A DNA stretch of 64,000 nucleotides. Source: Planococcus sp. APC 4015 (GTDB taxonomy: Bacteria; Actinomycetota; Actinomycetes; Actinomycetales; Microbacteriaceae). The translations under genes and the position numbers were made by a program. The DNA is taken from contig JASDDH010000013.1 of assembly GCA_030407505.1 (NCBI GenBank), positions 1 through 64,000 on the forward strand, written 5' to 3'. The notes below the pieces were generated by a model, which was given only the letters and a program-made list of their open reading frames with translations, had not been told where the DNA came from and searched no databases. Numbering within the stretch: position 1 is the stretch's first letter; every line of letters starts with the position of its first letter. This document shows, in pieces, positions 57,293 through 64,000 of this stretch.

Positions 57293-58213
57293 TCAGCCCT
57301 TGACGGCGCCCGAGGTCAGTCCGCCGACGATGTAGCGCTGCAGGGACAGGAAGAGGATCAGCACGGGGAGTGCCGCGAGCACGGCTCCGGCCGCGAACAG
57401 TCCCCAGTTCGACGACAGCTGGTTCGAGACCCACTGGAACATCCCGACCGCGAGGGTCCAGTTGTCCTGCGAGACGAGCACGAGCCGGGCGATGATGAAG
57501 TCGCCGAACGCCGCGATGAACGCGAGCAGGGCGACGACCGCGAGGATCGGCGTCACGAGCGGCATGATGAGACGCCAGAAGATCTGGGCGTGCGAGGCGC
57601 CGTCGATCTTGGCGGACTCGTCGAGCTCCATCGGGATCGTGTTGAAGAAGCCGTACATCAGGAAGGTGTTCGTGCCGAGCGCGCCGCCGAGGTAGACGCA
57701 GATGAGCGCGATCTTCGAGTTGAGTCCGAGGGCCGGGAACACAGAACCCAGCGACAGGAGCAGCAGGAAGATCGCGATGAACGCGAGCGCCTGCGGGAAC
57801 ATCTGGATGATCAGCAGCGACGTCAGGCTCGCCCGGCGACCCGCGAAGCGGAAGCGCGAGAACGCGTAGGCGGCGCAGGCCCCCATGAACACGGCGCCGA
57901 TCGCGGCGACACCGCCGATGAGCAGGGTGTTGCCGTACCAGGTCCAGTAGCTCGTCGCCCCGAGAGCGGCGTAGTTCGCGAAGTCCAACGCGCTGAACAG
58001 CGCATTCGAGGCCGAGAGCGTGCCGCGCGGGTTGAGCGAGGCCGACAGGATGTACACGAGCGGGAACGCCGCGTAGAAGATGATCACGAGCGCCAGCAGG
58101 TACTTCCAGCCCACCTCGAGCAGCCAGCGGCGTCGACGCGCCGCCGTCCTCGATCCGTCCGGCGGGGTGGTGGCGGTGGACGGTGCGGCGGTGGTGGTGG
58201 TGGGTGCAGACAT
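57293..58213 (-). CDS. Oligosaccharide ABC permease, MalG/GanQ type
   Basis: A 306-residue inner-membrane protein with six spans and the EAA loop (SAKIDGASHAQIFWRLIMPLVTP) that docks on the ATPase. A Thr/Pro/Ala-rich N-terminal tail precedes the first span. It pairs with the MalF-type protein to form the channel. The start ATG shares one base with the upstream stop (TGATG). No ATPase gene lies in the operon, so a shared MsmK-type ATPase elsewhere must energise it. With GH42 nearby, galacto-oligosaccharide import is likely. Confidence 0.88.
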   Translation of the reverse strand: MSAPTTTTAAPSTATTPPDGSRTAARRRRWLLEVGWKYLLALVIIFYAAFPLVYILSASLNPRGTLSASNALFSALDFANYAALGATSYWTWYGNTLLIGGVAAIGAVFMGACAAYAFSRFRFAGRRASLTSLLIIQMFPQALAFIAIFLLLLSLGSVFPALGLNSKIALICVYLGGALGTNTFLMYGFFNTIPMELDESAKIDGASHAQIFWRLIMPLVTPILAVVALLAFIAAFGDFIIARLVLVSQDNWTLAVGMFQWVSNQLSSNWGLFAAGAVLAALPVLILFLSLQRYIVGGLTSGAVKG

Positions 58214-59853
58214 CACGAGTACTCCTCGAGCTTGCGGGTCTGGCGGAAGGCGATCGCCGAGATTGCTCCGACGACGAGGAACACCATGATCGACAGGGCG
58301 CTCGCGATGCCGAAGTCGGCGGCTCCGCCGGCGACGCCCGAGATGCGGTAGATGGCCGAGATCAGGATGTCGGTGTAGCCGAGGCCGTACGGTGCGCCGG
58401 GGATGGCGGGACCGCCGTCGTTGAACATGTAGATGATCGTGAAGTTGTTGAAGCTGAAGGCGAACGACGCGATCAGAAGCGGCGCCGTCGAGACCAGGAC
58501 GAGCGGCAGGATGATCGACCGCATCTGCCGTGCGCGGCCTGCTCCGTCGATCGAGGCCGCCTCGAGGGCGTCCTTCGGGAGCGCCTGCAGGGCGCCGGTG
58601 CACACGAGGAAGAAGTACGGATACGTCAGCCAGATGTTGACCCACAGCACGGCGAGTTTCGCGAGCCAGGGATCACCGAGCCAGTTGATCTGTGCTCCGA
58701 AGAAGAACAGATCGTTGATGACACCGAACTCCGCGTTGAACATGCCGCGGAACAGCAGGGCGGACATGAACGCGGGGAACGCGTAGGGGAGGATGAAGAT
58801 CGTGCGCAGCAGCTTCTGATTCTTGATCCGCGAGTCGTTGTAGATGATCGCGACGATCAGTCCCAGCAGGAACGGCACGGCGACCGACAGGAACGCGAAC
58901 ACGAACGTCCACACGGTGACGGCGCCGATCGCGGACTGCAGCTTCGGATCGGTGAACAGGTTCAAGAAGTTGTCGAAGCCGACGTTGACGTACCAGCCGG
59001 CGGGGAGCGCAGTGCCGTCCTCGGCGACGAAGCTGCCGCGATCGGAGGCGGTGTAGACGGTGCCCGACGTCGTGTCGGTGATGGTCTGCGCGTCGGCATC
59101 CCACACGAGCGTCGATTCGTACACGGCGCCGGTCGTGCCCTCACGGGTGCGGATGGAGCCGTCGTTCGGGTCGTCCGAGACGGGAACCCGCAGGTTCTGG
59201 ATCGTCTGCTGCAGGGTCGGGTCGGTGAGCACCTGCTGGCGCGGGACGACGGTCCACCCGGGCACCTCGACCGGGGCGCCGGTGGCCCCGACGTCGGCGC
59301 CGTCGACGGTGGAGAGCGGTTCGGTGGCGGAGCCGGCGCGCACGTCGTCGTCGTCGACGATCGCGAAGCCGTACTCACCGGCGCGCTCGACGACGGCGAG
59401 GGGATAGGTCGGCGAGTCGTCGATGCGGCGCTCGCCCTGGATGAGCGCGGCGTTGACCGCCTGCTCCTGTGTTCCGTTGTGACCGGTGCCGTAGTTCGTG
59501 AAGGCGATGTAGCCGGTGTACAGGAAGATGAAGACCTGGAAGATCAGCAGGAAGGTCAGACCCGGGAAGAGGTACTTCAGCGGAAGCGCCTTCTTCGTGA
59601 AGTAGATGACGTCGGCGGCCAGCAGCAGCGCGAGCGCGACGCCGAAGATGATCCACGCCTCCGCCTGGAAGGCGCTCAGGATCGCCATGATGCCGAAGGC
59701 GTTCACGAGCGCCATCAGGACGAGCTTCACGACGAAGCCCCACCCCAGCCCTCGCCAGTTGCGCGCGTGCGACTCTTTCGTACTCTTCGGGCTGTCGGTC
59801 GGTGGGAGGGTTCCCCCGGCGACCGCGGTGGCCGTGCTGCTCGGCGACGACAT
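58213..59853 (-). CDS. Oligosaccharide ABC permease, MalF/GanP type with large extracytoplasmic insert
   Basis: A 546-residue permease. A Ser/Thr-rich N-terminal tail is followed by the first three spans (to about residue 115). A hydrophilic insert of about 170 residues comes next (around YGTGHNGTQEQAVNAALIQG to FDNFLNLFTDP), corresponding to the P2 loop of MalF. Then come five spans with the EAA-type loop (DALEAASIDGAGRARQMRS). The insert is the docking site for the binding protein in MalF. GAAGGAGCACG before the ATG is a strong ribosome site. A 14-bp stem-loop lies between it and the binding-protein gene. Confidence 0.9.
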   Translation of the reverse strand: MSSPSSTATAVAGGTLPPTDSPKSTKESHARNWRGLGWGFVVKLVLMALVNAFGIMAILSAFQAEAWIIFGVALALLLAADVIYFTKKALPLKYLFPGLTFLLIFQVFIFLYTGYIAFTNYGTGHNGTQEQAVNAALIQGERRIDDSPTYPLAVVERAGEYGFAIVDDDDVRAGSATEPLSTVDGADVGATGAPVEVPGWTVVPRQQVLTDPTLQQTIQNLRVPVSDDPNDGSIRTREGTTGAVYESTLVWDADAQTITDTTSGTVYTASDRGSFVAEDGTALPAGWYVNVGFDNFLNLFTDPKLQSAIGAVTVWTFVFAFLSVAVPFLLGLIVAIIYNDSRIKNQKLLRTIFILPYAFPAFMSALLFRGMFNAEFGVINDLFFFGAQINWLGDPWLAKLAVLWVNIWLTYPYFFLVCTGALQALPKDALEAASIDGAGRARQMRSIILPLVLVSTAPLLIASFAFSFNNFTIIYMFNDGGPAIPGAPYGLGYTDILISAIYRISGVAGGAADFGIASALSIMVFLVVGAISAIAFRQTRKLEEYS

Positions 59854-59881
59854 TCGTGCTCCTTCGTGTGGGTCGCTCGGT

Positions 59882-59917
59882 GGTGTGCGGGGCGGACGTG
59901 CGCCCGCCCCGCACACC
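59882..59917 (-). terminator. Intra-operon stem-loop after the oligosaccharide-binding protein gene
   Basis: GGTGTGCGGGGCGG (59882-59895) pairs perfectly with CCGCCCCGCACACC (59904-59917), loop 8 nt. It lies 7 bp after the binding-protein stop and 29 bp before the permease start, a position equivalent to the stem-loop in the system 1 sugar operon. Confidence 0.87.
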
Positions 59918-59923
59918 GGGGGA

Positions 59924-61150
59924 TCAGCCGATCGTCGACTCGAGGTTGGTGACCATCGTGTTCCACGTCGACACGGGGTCGGCGCCTCCGATGATCTGAA
60001 CCTGGGCCGCGTTCCAGAGGTCCCACACCGATCCCATCTCGGGGATCGAGGGCTGCGGCACGCCGTTCTGCGCCGAGGCGATGAAGCCGGCGATAACCGG
60101 GTCGGCCGAGACCTCTTCGGCGAGCGTCTTCCACGCCGGGATGCGCGGGTCGGCCTCGTACAGGGCCTGCTGCGCGTCATCGGTCGCGATGTAGTTCACG
60201 AGGAAGTCCTGCGCGAGCAGGGCGTTGCTGGACTCGGCGCTGATGTAGAAGCCCTGCACACCCACGAACGGCGATGCCGTCTCGCCACCCGCGGACGGGA
60301 TCGGGTTCACCTTGATGTTCGCGCCACCGGCGGTGAGTGCCTCGATCGCCCAGGGGCCCTGGATCGTGTAGGCGGCCTCGCCGGACGCGAAGAGCTCGTT
60401 GTTGGTGTCGTAGTCGACCGTCGTCGAGATGATGCCGGTGCCGGCGCTGCCGTTGGCTCCCAGCCACGATGCGAAGGCGTCGCCGGTCGCGCCGCCCATG
60501 CCGACCTCGGTTGTGTACGAGCCGGTGTCGTCCTGCACGAAGACCGGGGCGCCGAACGACGTCTGCAGGCCGTACATCGTGTACGCATCGCCGGTCTGAC
60601 CTGCGGTGTTGATGACGATCGGGCGCGCGGCGCCGGCGGCGGTGGCCGCCGCGATGGCGTCGTCCCACGTGGCGGGGGCTTCTTCGCCGACGAGGTCGGT
60701 GTTCTGCACGAGCGCCACGGCCTCGAGGGCGTACGGCAGGGCGTAGAGCTGACCGTCGTAGGTCATGGCCTCGATGGCGACCTGCTCGATCGAGTCGGCC
60801 TTGTCGCCGAGGTCGATCGTGTCCACGACACCGGCGGCGACGAGGGCGCCGAGCCAGTCGTGCGCGCCGATCGTGATGTCGGGGCCCTCACCGGTCGGGA
60901 CCTGCGAGATGAAGTCTGCCCGCATGTCTTCGAAGTTCTTCTGGACGAGCGTCACTGTCGTGCCGGTCTCCTCCTCGAAGGCCGCGGCTGCGGCCTCGAT
61001 GGCGGGCTGGCGGTTCTCGTCGGTCCAGATGACGAGCTCTCCGCCGCCTTCGGGTGCCGCCGACGAGCCTCCGTCAGCGGTGCCGGAGCAGCCGGCCAGG
61101 AGCAGGGCGGCAGACGCGAGTGCGACGACGCCGATTCCCATCTTGCGCAT
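59924..61150 (-). CDS. Oligosaccharide-binding lipoprotein (MalE/GanS type)
   Basis: A 408-residue family 1 extracellular binding protein: short basic start, hydrophobic core, lipobox ending LAGC, then a maltose-binding-protein-like fold (ELVIWTDENRQ, SYTIQGPWAIEAL-like TIQGPWAIEAL, and a C-terminal WNAAQVQIIGG). It captures oligosaccharide for the two permeases downstream. ATG 61150 is preceded by GAAAGGGAAATCC. Given the GH42 gene 149 bp upstream in the same orientation, beta-galactosides are the probable ligand. Confidence 0.88.
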   Translation of the reverse strand: MRKMGIGVVALASAALLLAGCSGTADGGSSAAPEGGGELVIWTDENRQPAIEAAAAAFEEETGTTVTLVQKNFEDMRADFISQVPTGEGPDITIGAHDWLGALVAAGVVDTIDLGDKADSIEQVAIEAMTYDGQLYALPYALEAVALVQNTDLVGEEAPATWDDAIAAATAAGAARPIVINTAGQTGDAYTMYGLQTSFGAPVFVQDDTGSYTTEVGMGGATGDAFASWLGANGSAGTGIISTTVDYDTNNELFASGEAAYTIQGPWAIEALTAGGANIKVNPIPSAGGETASPFVGVQGFYISAESSNALLAQDFLVNYIATDDAQQALYEADPRIPAWKTLAEEVSADPVIAGFIASAQNGVPQPSIPEMGSVWDLWNAAQVQIIGGADPVSTWNTMVTNLESTIG

Positions 61151-61299
61151 GGATTTCCCTTTCGGAAGTGGTCGGTGCGCGGGCCCCCGGGGGAGTCGCG
61201 CCGTTACGACCGTTCTGTGTGTGCCGAGCCGGTTGGCGCGGCGGTTCTCTCAGTGCGTCCTGCAGAGGGATGGGCATCCCCCGCAGGTTCGGAGGCCGA

Positions 61300-63324
61300 T
61301 CATGCCGGGTCTCCGGGTGCTGTGCGCGGCGAGCGGGTGACGGCGACGTCGCCCGCTTCCACCGTCAGCATGCCGTGGATTTCTCGCTGTGTCAGCAGGT
61401 CGATCCCCTCGGCCGGCATCGTCACGGGTTCGTCCGTGTGGTTGATCGTGACGATGAAGTCTGTGTCGCCCGCGTGGCGCTGGATGATCTCGACGCCCGC
61501 GGGAAGCCCGGACGGCGCGATCCCCGCGTCGCGATACACCTCGGCCATGACAGCCGCGAGAGAGGCGGCATCCGGTCGGGTGCTGATGTACCAGCCGGTG
61601 CCCGACCCGTGCGCGCGGCGTGTGATGGCGGGCTTGCCGGCAGCGGGGCCGTCGACGTAGACGCCGCGCACGTCCGCATCGCCGACGACGAGGTCTTCCT
61701 GCCAGACGTCGGCGCTGAGGGTCGCACCGCCGAAGTCGACGGATGCCGTGACGCCTTCGCGCAGCGGGAGGTGCTCTTCGACGTGGACGCCGAGGGCGGG
61801 CGCGAGGGGGGCGAGGAAGCCGCCCTCGTGCACCGCGTCGTGCTCGTCGACGATCGCGGAGAAGAACGAGACCACGAGGGTTCCGCCCTGCTCGACGTAG
61901 CGGTTCAGGTTGTCGGCGTCCTCGCGACGGAGCAGATACTGGGCCGGCGCGATCACGAGCGCGTACGAGGACAGGTCGTGCCCCGGCAGGGCGAAGTCCA
62001 CGGTGATGCCGTCGCGCCACAGACGCTCGTAGAAGGCGCGGATGCGCTCGTCGTGATCGAGGTCGTCCGACGGGCGCCACTCGAGGTCCTGCGCCCAGAA
62101 CGATTCGAAGTCCCACAGGATCGCCACGTCGGCCTGCACGCGGGATCCGCGCACCTCGTCGAGGCGGCCGAGCTTCGCACCGAGATCGACGACCTCGCGG
62201 AACACCCGCGAACCGGTGCCGGCGTGCGGCAGCATCGCCGAGTGGAACTTCTCGGCACCCGAGCGGGAGGCCCGCCACTGGAAGAAGAGGATGCCGTCGG
62301 CGCCGCGGCCGAGGTGCGACAGGGAGTTCCGCGCCATCTCGCCCGGTCGCTTCGCGACGTTGCGCGGCTGCCAGTTGACGGCCGATGTCGAGTGCTCCAT
62401 CAGGATCCACGGCGCACCCCGGCCGACGGAGCGCGAGAGGTCGGCGGCGATCGCGAGGCCGATCTCGGCATGCTCGTCGGCGGCGGTCAGGTAGTGGTCG
62501 TCCGAGACGATGTCGACCTCGCGGGCCCACGCCCACAGATCGCAGCCGTGGTGCTGGTTGGCCATGAAGTTCGTCGTGATCGGCTTCGTCGACAGCGCGC
62601 GGATCGCGTCGCGCTCGCCGATGAAGCAGGCGCGCAGCTGGTGGTCGGTGAACCTCGCGTAGTCCAGCCGCTGAGCGGGGTTCGCCGTCGTCGGGGTGGC
62701 CGCCGGGGCGCCGACGTGGGCCCAGTCGCCGTAGTGCTGGCCCCAGAACGCCGTGCCCCAGGCGGCGTTCAGCGCGTCGAGCGAGCCGTAGCGCTCCTGC
62801 AGCCAGAGCCGCCACTCGCGCACCGCGTGGGCCGAGTAGTCGTCGCTCACGGGGGTGCCGTACTCGTTGTGGACGTGCCACATCACGACCGCGGGGTGAT
62901 CGGCGTACCGGGTCGCGAGCTCGGTGGCGATGCGCACCGACGCCGCGCGATACTCCGGCGACGAGGGCGAGACCATGCCGCGCGAGCCGAAGCCCATCGG
63001 CACGCCGTCGCGGGTGACCACGCGCGAGTCGGGATAGGTCGCGAAGAACCACGCCGGGGGAGACGCGGTCGGGGTGCCGAGGTCGACGGCGATGCCGTTC
63101 GCGTGCAGCAGGTCGATGACCTCGTCGAGCCACGAGAAGTCGAAGACGCCCTCGCTCGTCTCGAGCAGGCCCCACGAGAAGATGCCGACGCTGACGAGGT
63201 TGACGCCCGCGGTGCGCATGAGGGCGACGTCTTCGCGCCACGTCTCGCGCGGCCATTGCTCGGGGTTGTAGTCGCCGCCGTAGGCGATGCCCGACAGAGC
63301 GGGCCAGGCGGGTGTCGGCATCAT
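61300..63324 (-). CDS. Beta-galactosidase, glycoside hydrolase family 42
   Basis: A 674-residue GH42 enzyme: N-terminal TIM barrel with YGGDYNPEQWP, acid/base Glu154 in WHVHNEYG, nucleophile Glu310 in WILMEHST, then the trimerisation (flavodoxin-like) domain and a C-terminal beta domain. No signal peptide, so it cleaves imported galacto-oligosaccharides in the cytoplasm. Two adjacent ATGs (63324, 63321) are possible starts. TAGGCT (complement of 63404-63409) is the likely -10, with an operator copy (63376-63389) just downstream of the transcript start. Confidence 0.93.
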   Translation of the reverse strand: MMPTPAWPALSGIAYGGDYNPEQWPRETWREDVALMRTAGVNLVSVGIFSWGLLETSEGVFDFSWLDEVIDLLHANGIAVDLGTPTASPPAWFFATYPDSRVVTRDGVPMGFGSRGMVSPSSPEYRAASVRIATELATRYADHPAVVMWHVHNEYGTPVSDDYSAHAVREWRLWLQERYGSLDALNAAWGTAFWGQHYGDWAHVGAPAATPTTANPAQRLDYARFTDHQLRACFIGERDAIRALSTKPITTNFMANQHHGCDLWAWAREVDIVSDDHYLTAADEHAEIGLAIAADLSRSVGRGAPWILMEHSTSAVNWQPRNVAKRPGEMARNSLSHLGRGADGILFFQWRASRSGAEKFHSAMLPHAGTGSRVFREVVDLGAKLGRLDEVRGSRVQADVAILWDFESFWAQDLEWRPSDDLDHDERIRAFYERLWRDGITVDFALPGHDLSSYALVIAPAQYLLRREDADNLNRYVEQGGTLVVSFFSAIVDEHDAVHEGGFLAPLAPALGVHVEEHLPLREGVTASVDFGGATLSADVWQEDLVVGDADVRGVYVDGPAAGKPAITRRAHGSGTGWYISTRPDAASLAAVMAEVYRDAGIAPSGLPAGVEIIQRHAGDTDFIVTINHTDEPVTMPAEGIDLLTQREIHGMLTVEAGDVAVTRSPRTAPGDPA

Positions 63325-63375
63325 TGACGGTGTCCTCGTGAGTCGGGGTGGGCGCCGGCGGCTTCGAGCGAAGGC

Positions 63376-63389
63376 TGTGACCGGTCCCA
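63376..63389. promoter_or_regulatory. LacI-type operator, copy 1
   Basis: TGTGACCGGTCCCA: an imperfect palindrome (12 of 14 symmetric positions) around a central CCGG, as in LacI-family operators. It sits just downstream of the GH42 -10 box. Confidence 0.75.
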
Positions 63390-63447
63390 GTCGGTACGAC
63401 CCCAGCCTAGATCCGGATGCCGGGGCCTGCCACCGCCGTTACCCAAC

Positions 63448-63461
63448 TGTGACCGGTCCCA
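63448..63461. promoter_or_regulatory. LacI-type operator, copy 2
   Basis: TGTGACCGGTCCCA, identical to copy 1 and 72 bp away (about seven helical turns), suiting a looped repressor. It lies between the GH42 promoter and the regulator's own -10 box (63496-63501). Confidence 0.75.
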
Positions 63462-63507
63462 GCCTTGCCGCCGACGCCGGGCGGTCGATCCCCGATAGAG
63501 TCACGGC

Positions 63508-64000
63508 GTGGTCGACATCGCACCCCGCCTCCGGCGCCCGACGATCCGCGACGTGGCCGTCGAGGCCGGCGTGTCGCGAGGCACGGTGTCGCGCGTCATC
63601 AACGGCGGACACTGGGTGTCGCCGGATGCCCGGGTGGCCGTGGAGGCTGCGATCCGTCGCACGGGGTACACGACGAACCACCACGCCCGCAGCCTCGCGA
63701 CCGGCAAGTCCGACTCGATCGCGTTCCTGCTGACCGAGTCGCAGCACCTTCTCTTCTCCGACCCGACATTCGCGCTGCTGCTCCGCGGAGCGACGCAGGC
63801 GCTCGCCGATCGCGACATGACGCTCGTGCTGCTCGTCGCCGACACCGAGGCCGCTCAGGCCAACATCGAGCACTACGTGCGGGCCGGGCACGTCGACGGC
63901 GTGCTGCTGATCTCGTCCCACGAGTCCAACACCCTGCTCACGTCGCTCGTCGAGGCCGGCGTGCCCACCGTCTGCAGCGGCGTGCCGCTCGGCGACCACG
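63508..64000 (+). CDS. LacI-family transcriptional regulator (3' end outside window)
   Basis: 164 residues are visible. The N-terminal LacI helix-turn-helix (RRPTIRDVAVEAGVSRGTVS, about 9-28) and hinge (ARSLATG) precede the start of the periplasmic-binding-like sensor domain (SIAFLLTESQHLLFSDPTF, DGVLLISSH). GTG 63508 has TAGAGT (63496-63501) 6 nt upstream, so probably leaderless. Placement, two operator copies and divergence from GH42 point to a galactan or lactose-type repressor that also controls itself. The sequence runs off the window end. Confidence 0.9.
   Translation, partial: MVDIAPRLRRPTIRDVAVEAGVSRGTVSRVINGGHWVSPDARVAVEAAIRRTGYTTNHHARSLATGKSDSIAFLLTESQHLLFSDPTFALLLRGATQALADRDMTLVLLVADTEAAQANIEHYVRAGHVDGVLLISSHESNTLLTSLVEAGVPTVCSGVPLGDH

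Noticed and set aside
61151..61299. A third LacI-type operator before the MalE-like gene
   Set aside because: I looked for TGTGACCGGTCCCA or a close variant in this 149-bp gap and found only unrelated GC-rich sequence.

Overview
The window reads as chromosomal DNA of a high-GC actinobacterium of the family Microbacteriaceae, most likely Microbacterium. The grounds are the GC-rich third codon positions, a class Ib nrdHIEF operon, heme genes of the coproporphyrin type with hemQ, HAIR-type heat-shock operators, many GTG starts, and abundant TANNNT hexamers placed 6-7 nt before start codons. It is dense housekeeping and sugar-uptake DNA. I see no prophage, transposase, CRISPR array, tRNA or rRNA.

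Layout. 1-10.3 kb: the 3' end of hutH, then mostly minus-strand single genes (SixA-type phosphatase, gamma-glutamylcyclotransferase fold, DUF445, acyl-CoA dehydrogenase family, alpha/beta hydrolase, intradiol-dioxygenase-like lipoprotein, DUF222-HNH protein, MFS transporter), with a six-unit tandem repeat at 6024-6300. 10.3-14.6 kb: nrdHIEF behind a leader with candidate NrdR and DnaA boxes, closed by two hairpins. 14.7-24.8 kb: small and metabolic genes, a frameshifted bicupin, a ClpC-like unfoldase under two HAIR sites, and a ligB-sirtuin pair. 24.8-32.9 kb: two tandem sugar ABC operons, the second led by a ROK regulator. 32.9-42.5 kb: NYN-domain protein, Gfo/Idh oxidoreductase, M20 peptidase, a MetY-type PLP enzyme, quinone oxidoreductase and an HrpA helicase. 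42.5-47.2 kb: an intergenic block with 18-bp repeats, an ArsR-type domain in frame with an aldo/keto reductase, and an LPXTG surface protein. 47.2-54.8 kb: heme synthesis (hemA diverging from hemE-hemY-hemQ-hemC-hemB-hemL). 54.8-57.2 kb: protein O-mannosyltransferase and rsmI, divergent across 24 bp. 57.3-64 kb: a beta-galactoside locus (GH42, ABC binding protein and two permeases) facing a LacI-type regulator truncated by the window edge.

How the genes work together. The heme genes overlap or nearly touch and cover glutamyl-tRNA to uroporphyrinogen plus coproporphyrinogen oxidase and coproheme decarboxylase. hemD and the ferrochelatase gene are not in the cluster. The GH42, ABC and LacI genes form a self-contained uptake-and-cleavage unit with two matching operators. 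In two of the three sugar ABC operons a 14-bp stem-loop follows the binding-protein gene, which would favour excess binding protein over membrane parts.

The most interesting signals are the widespread leaderless-promoter geometry, the overlapping divergent -10 boxes of pmt and rsmI, a tandem repeat seeded from the end of a coding gene, a dispersed ~22-bp repeat lying in all three reading frames of essential genes, the ArsR/AKR open frame, and the HAIR-controlled ClpC-like protein with a ClpP-loop-like tripeptide.
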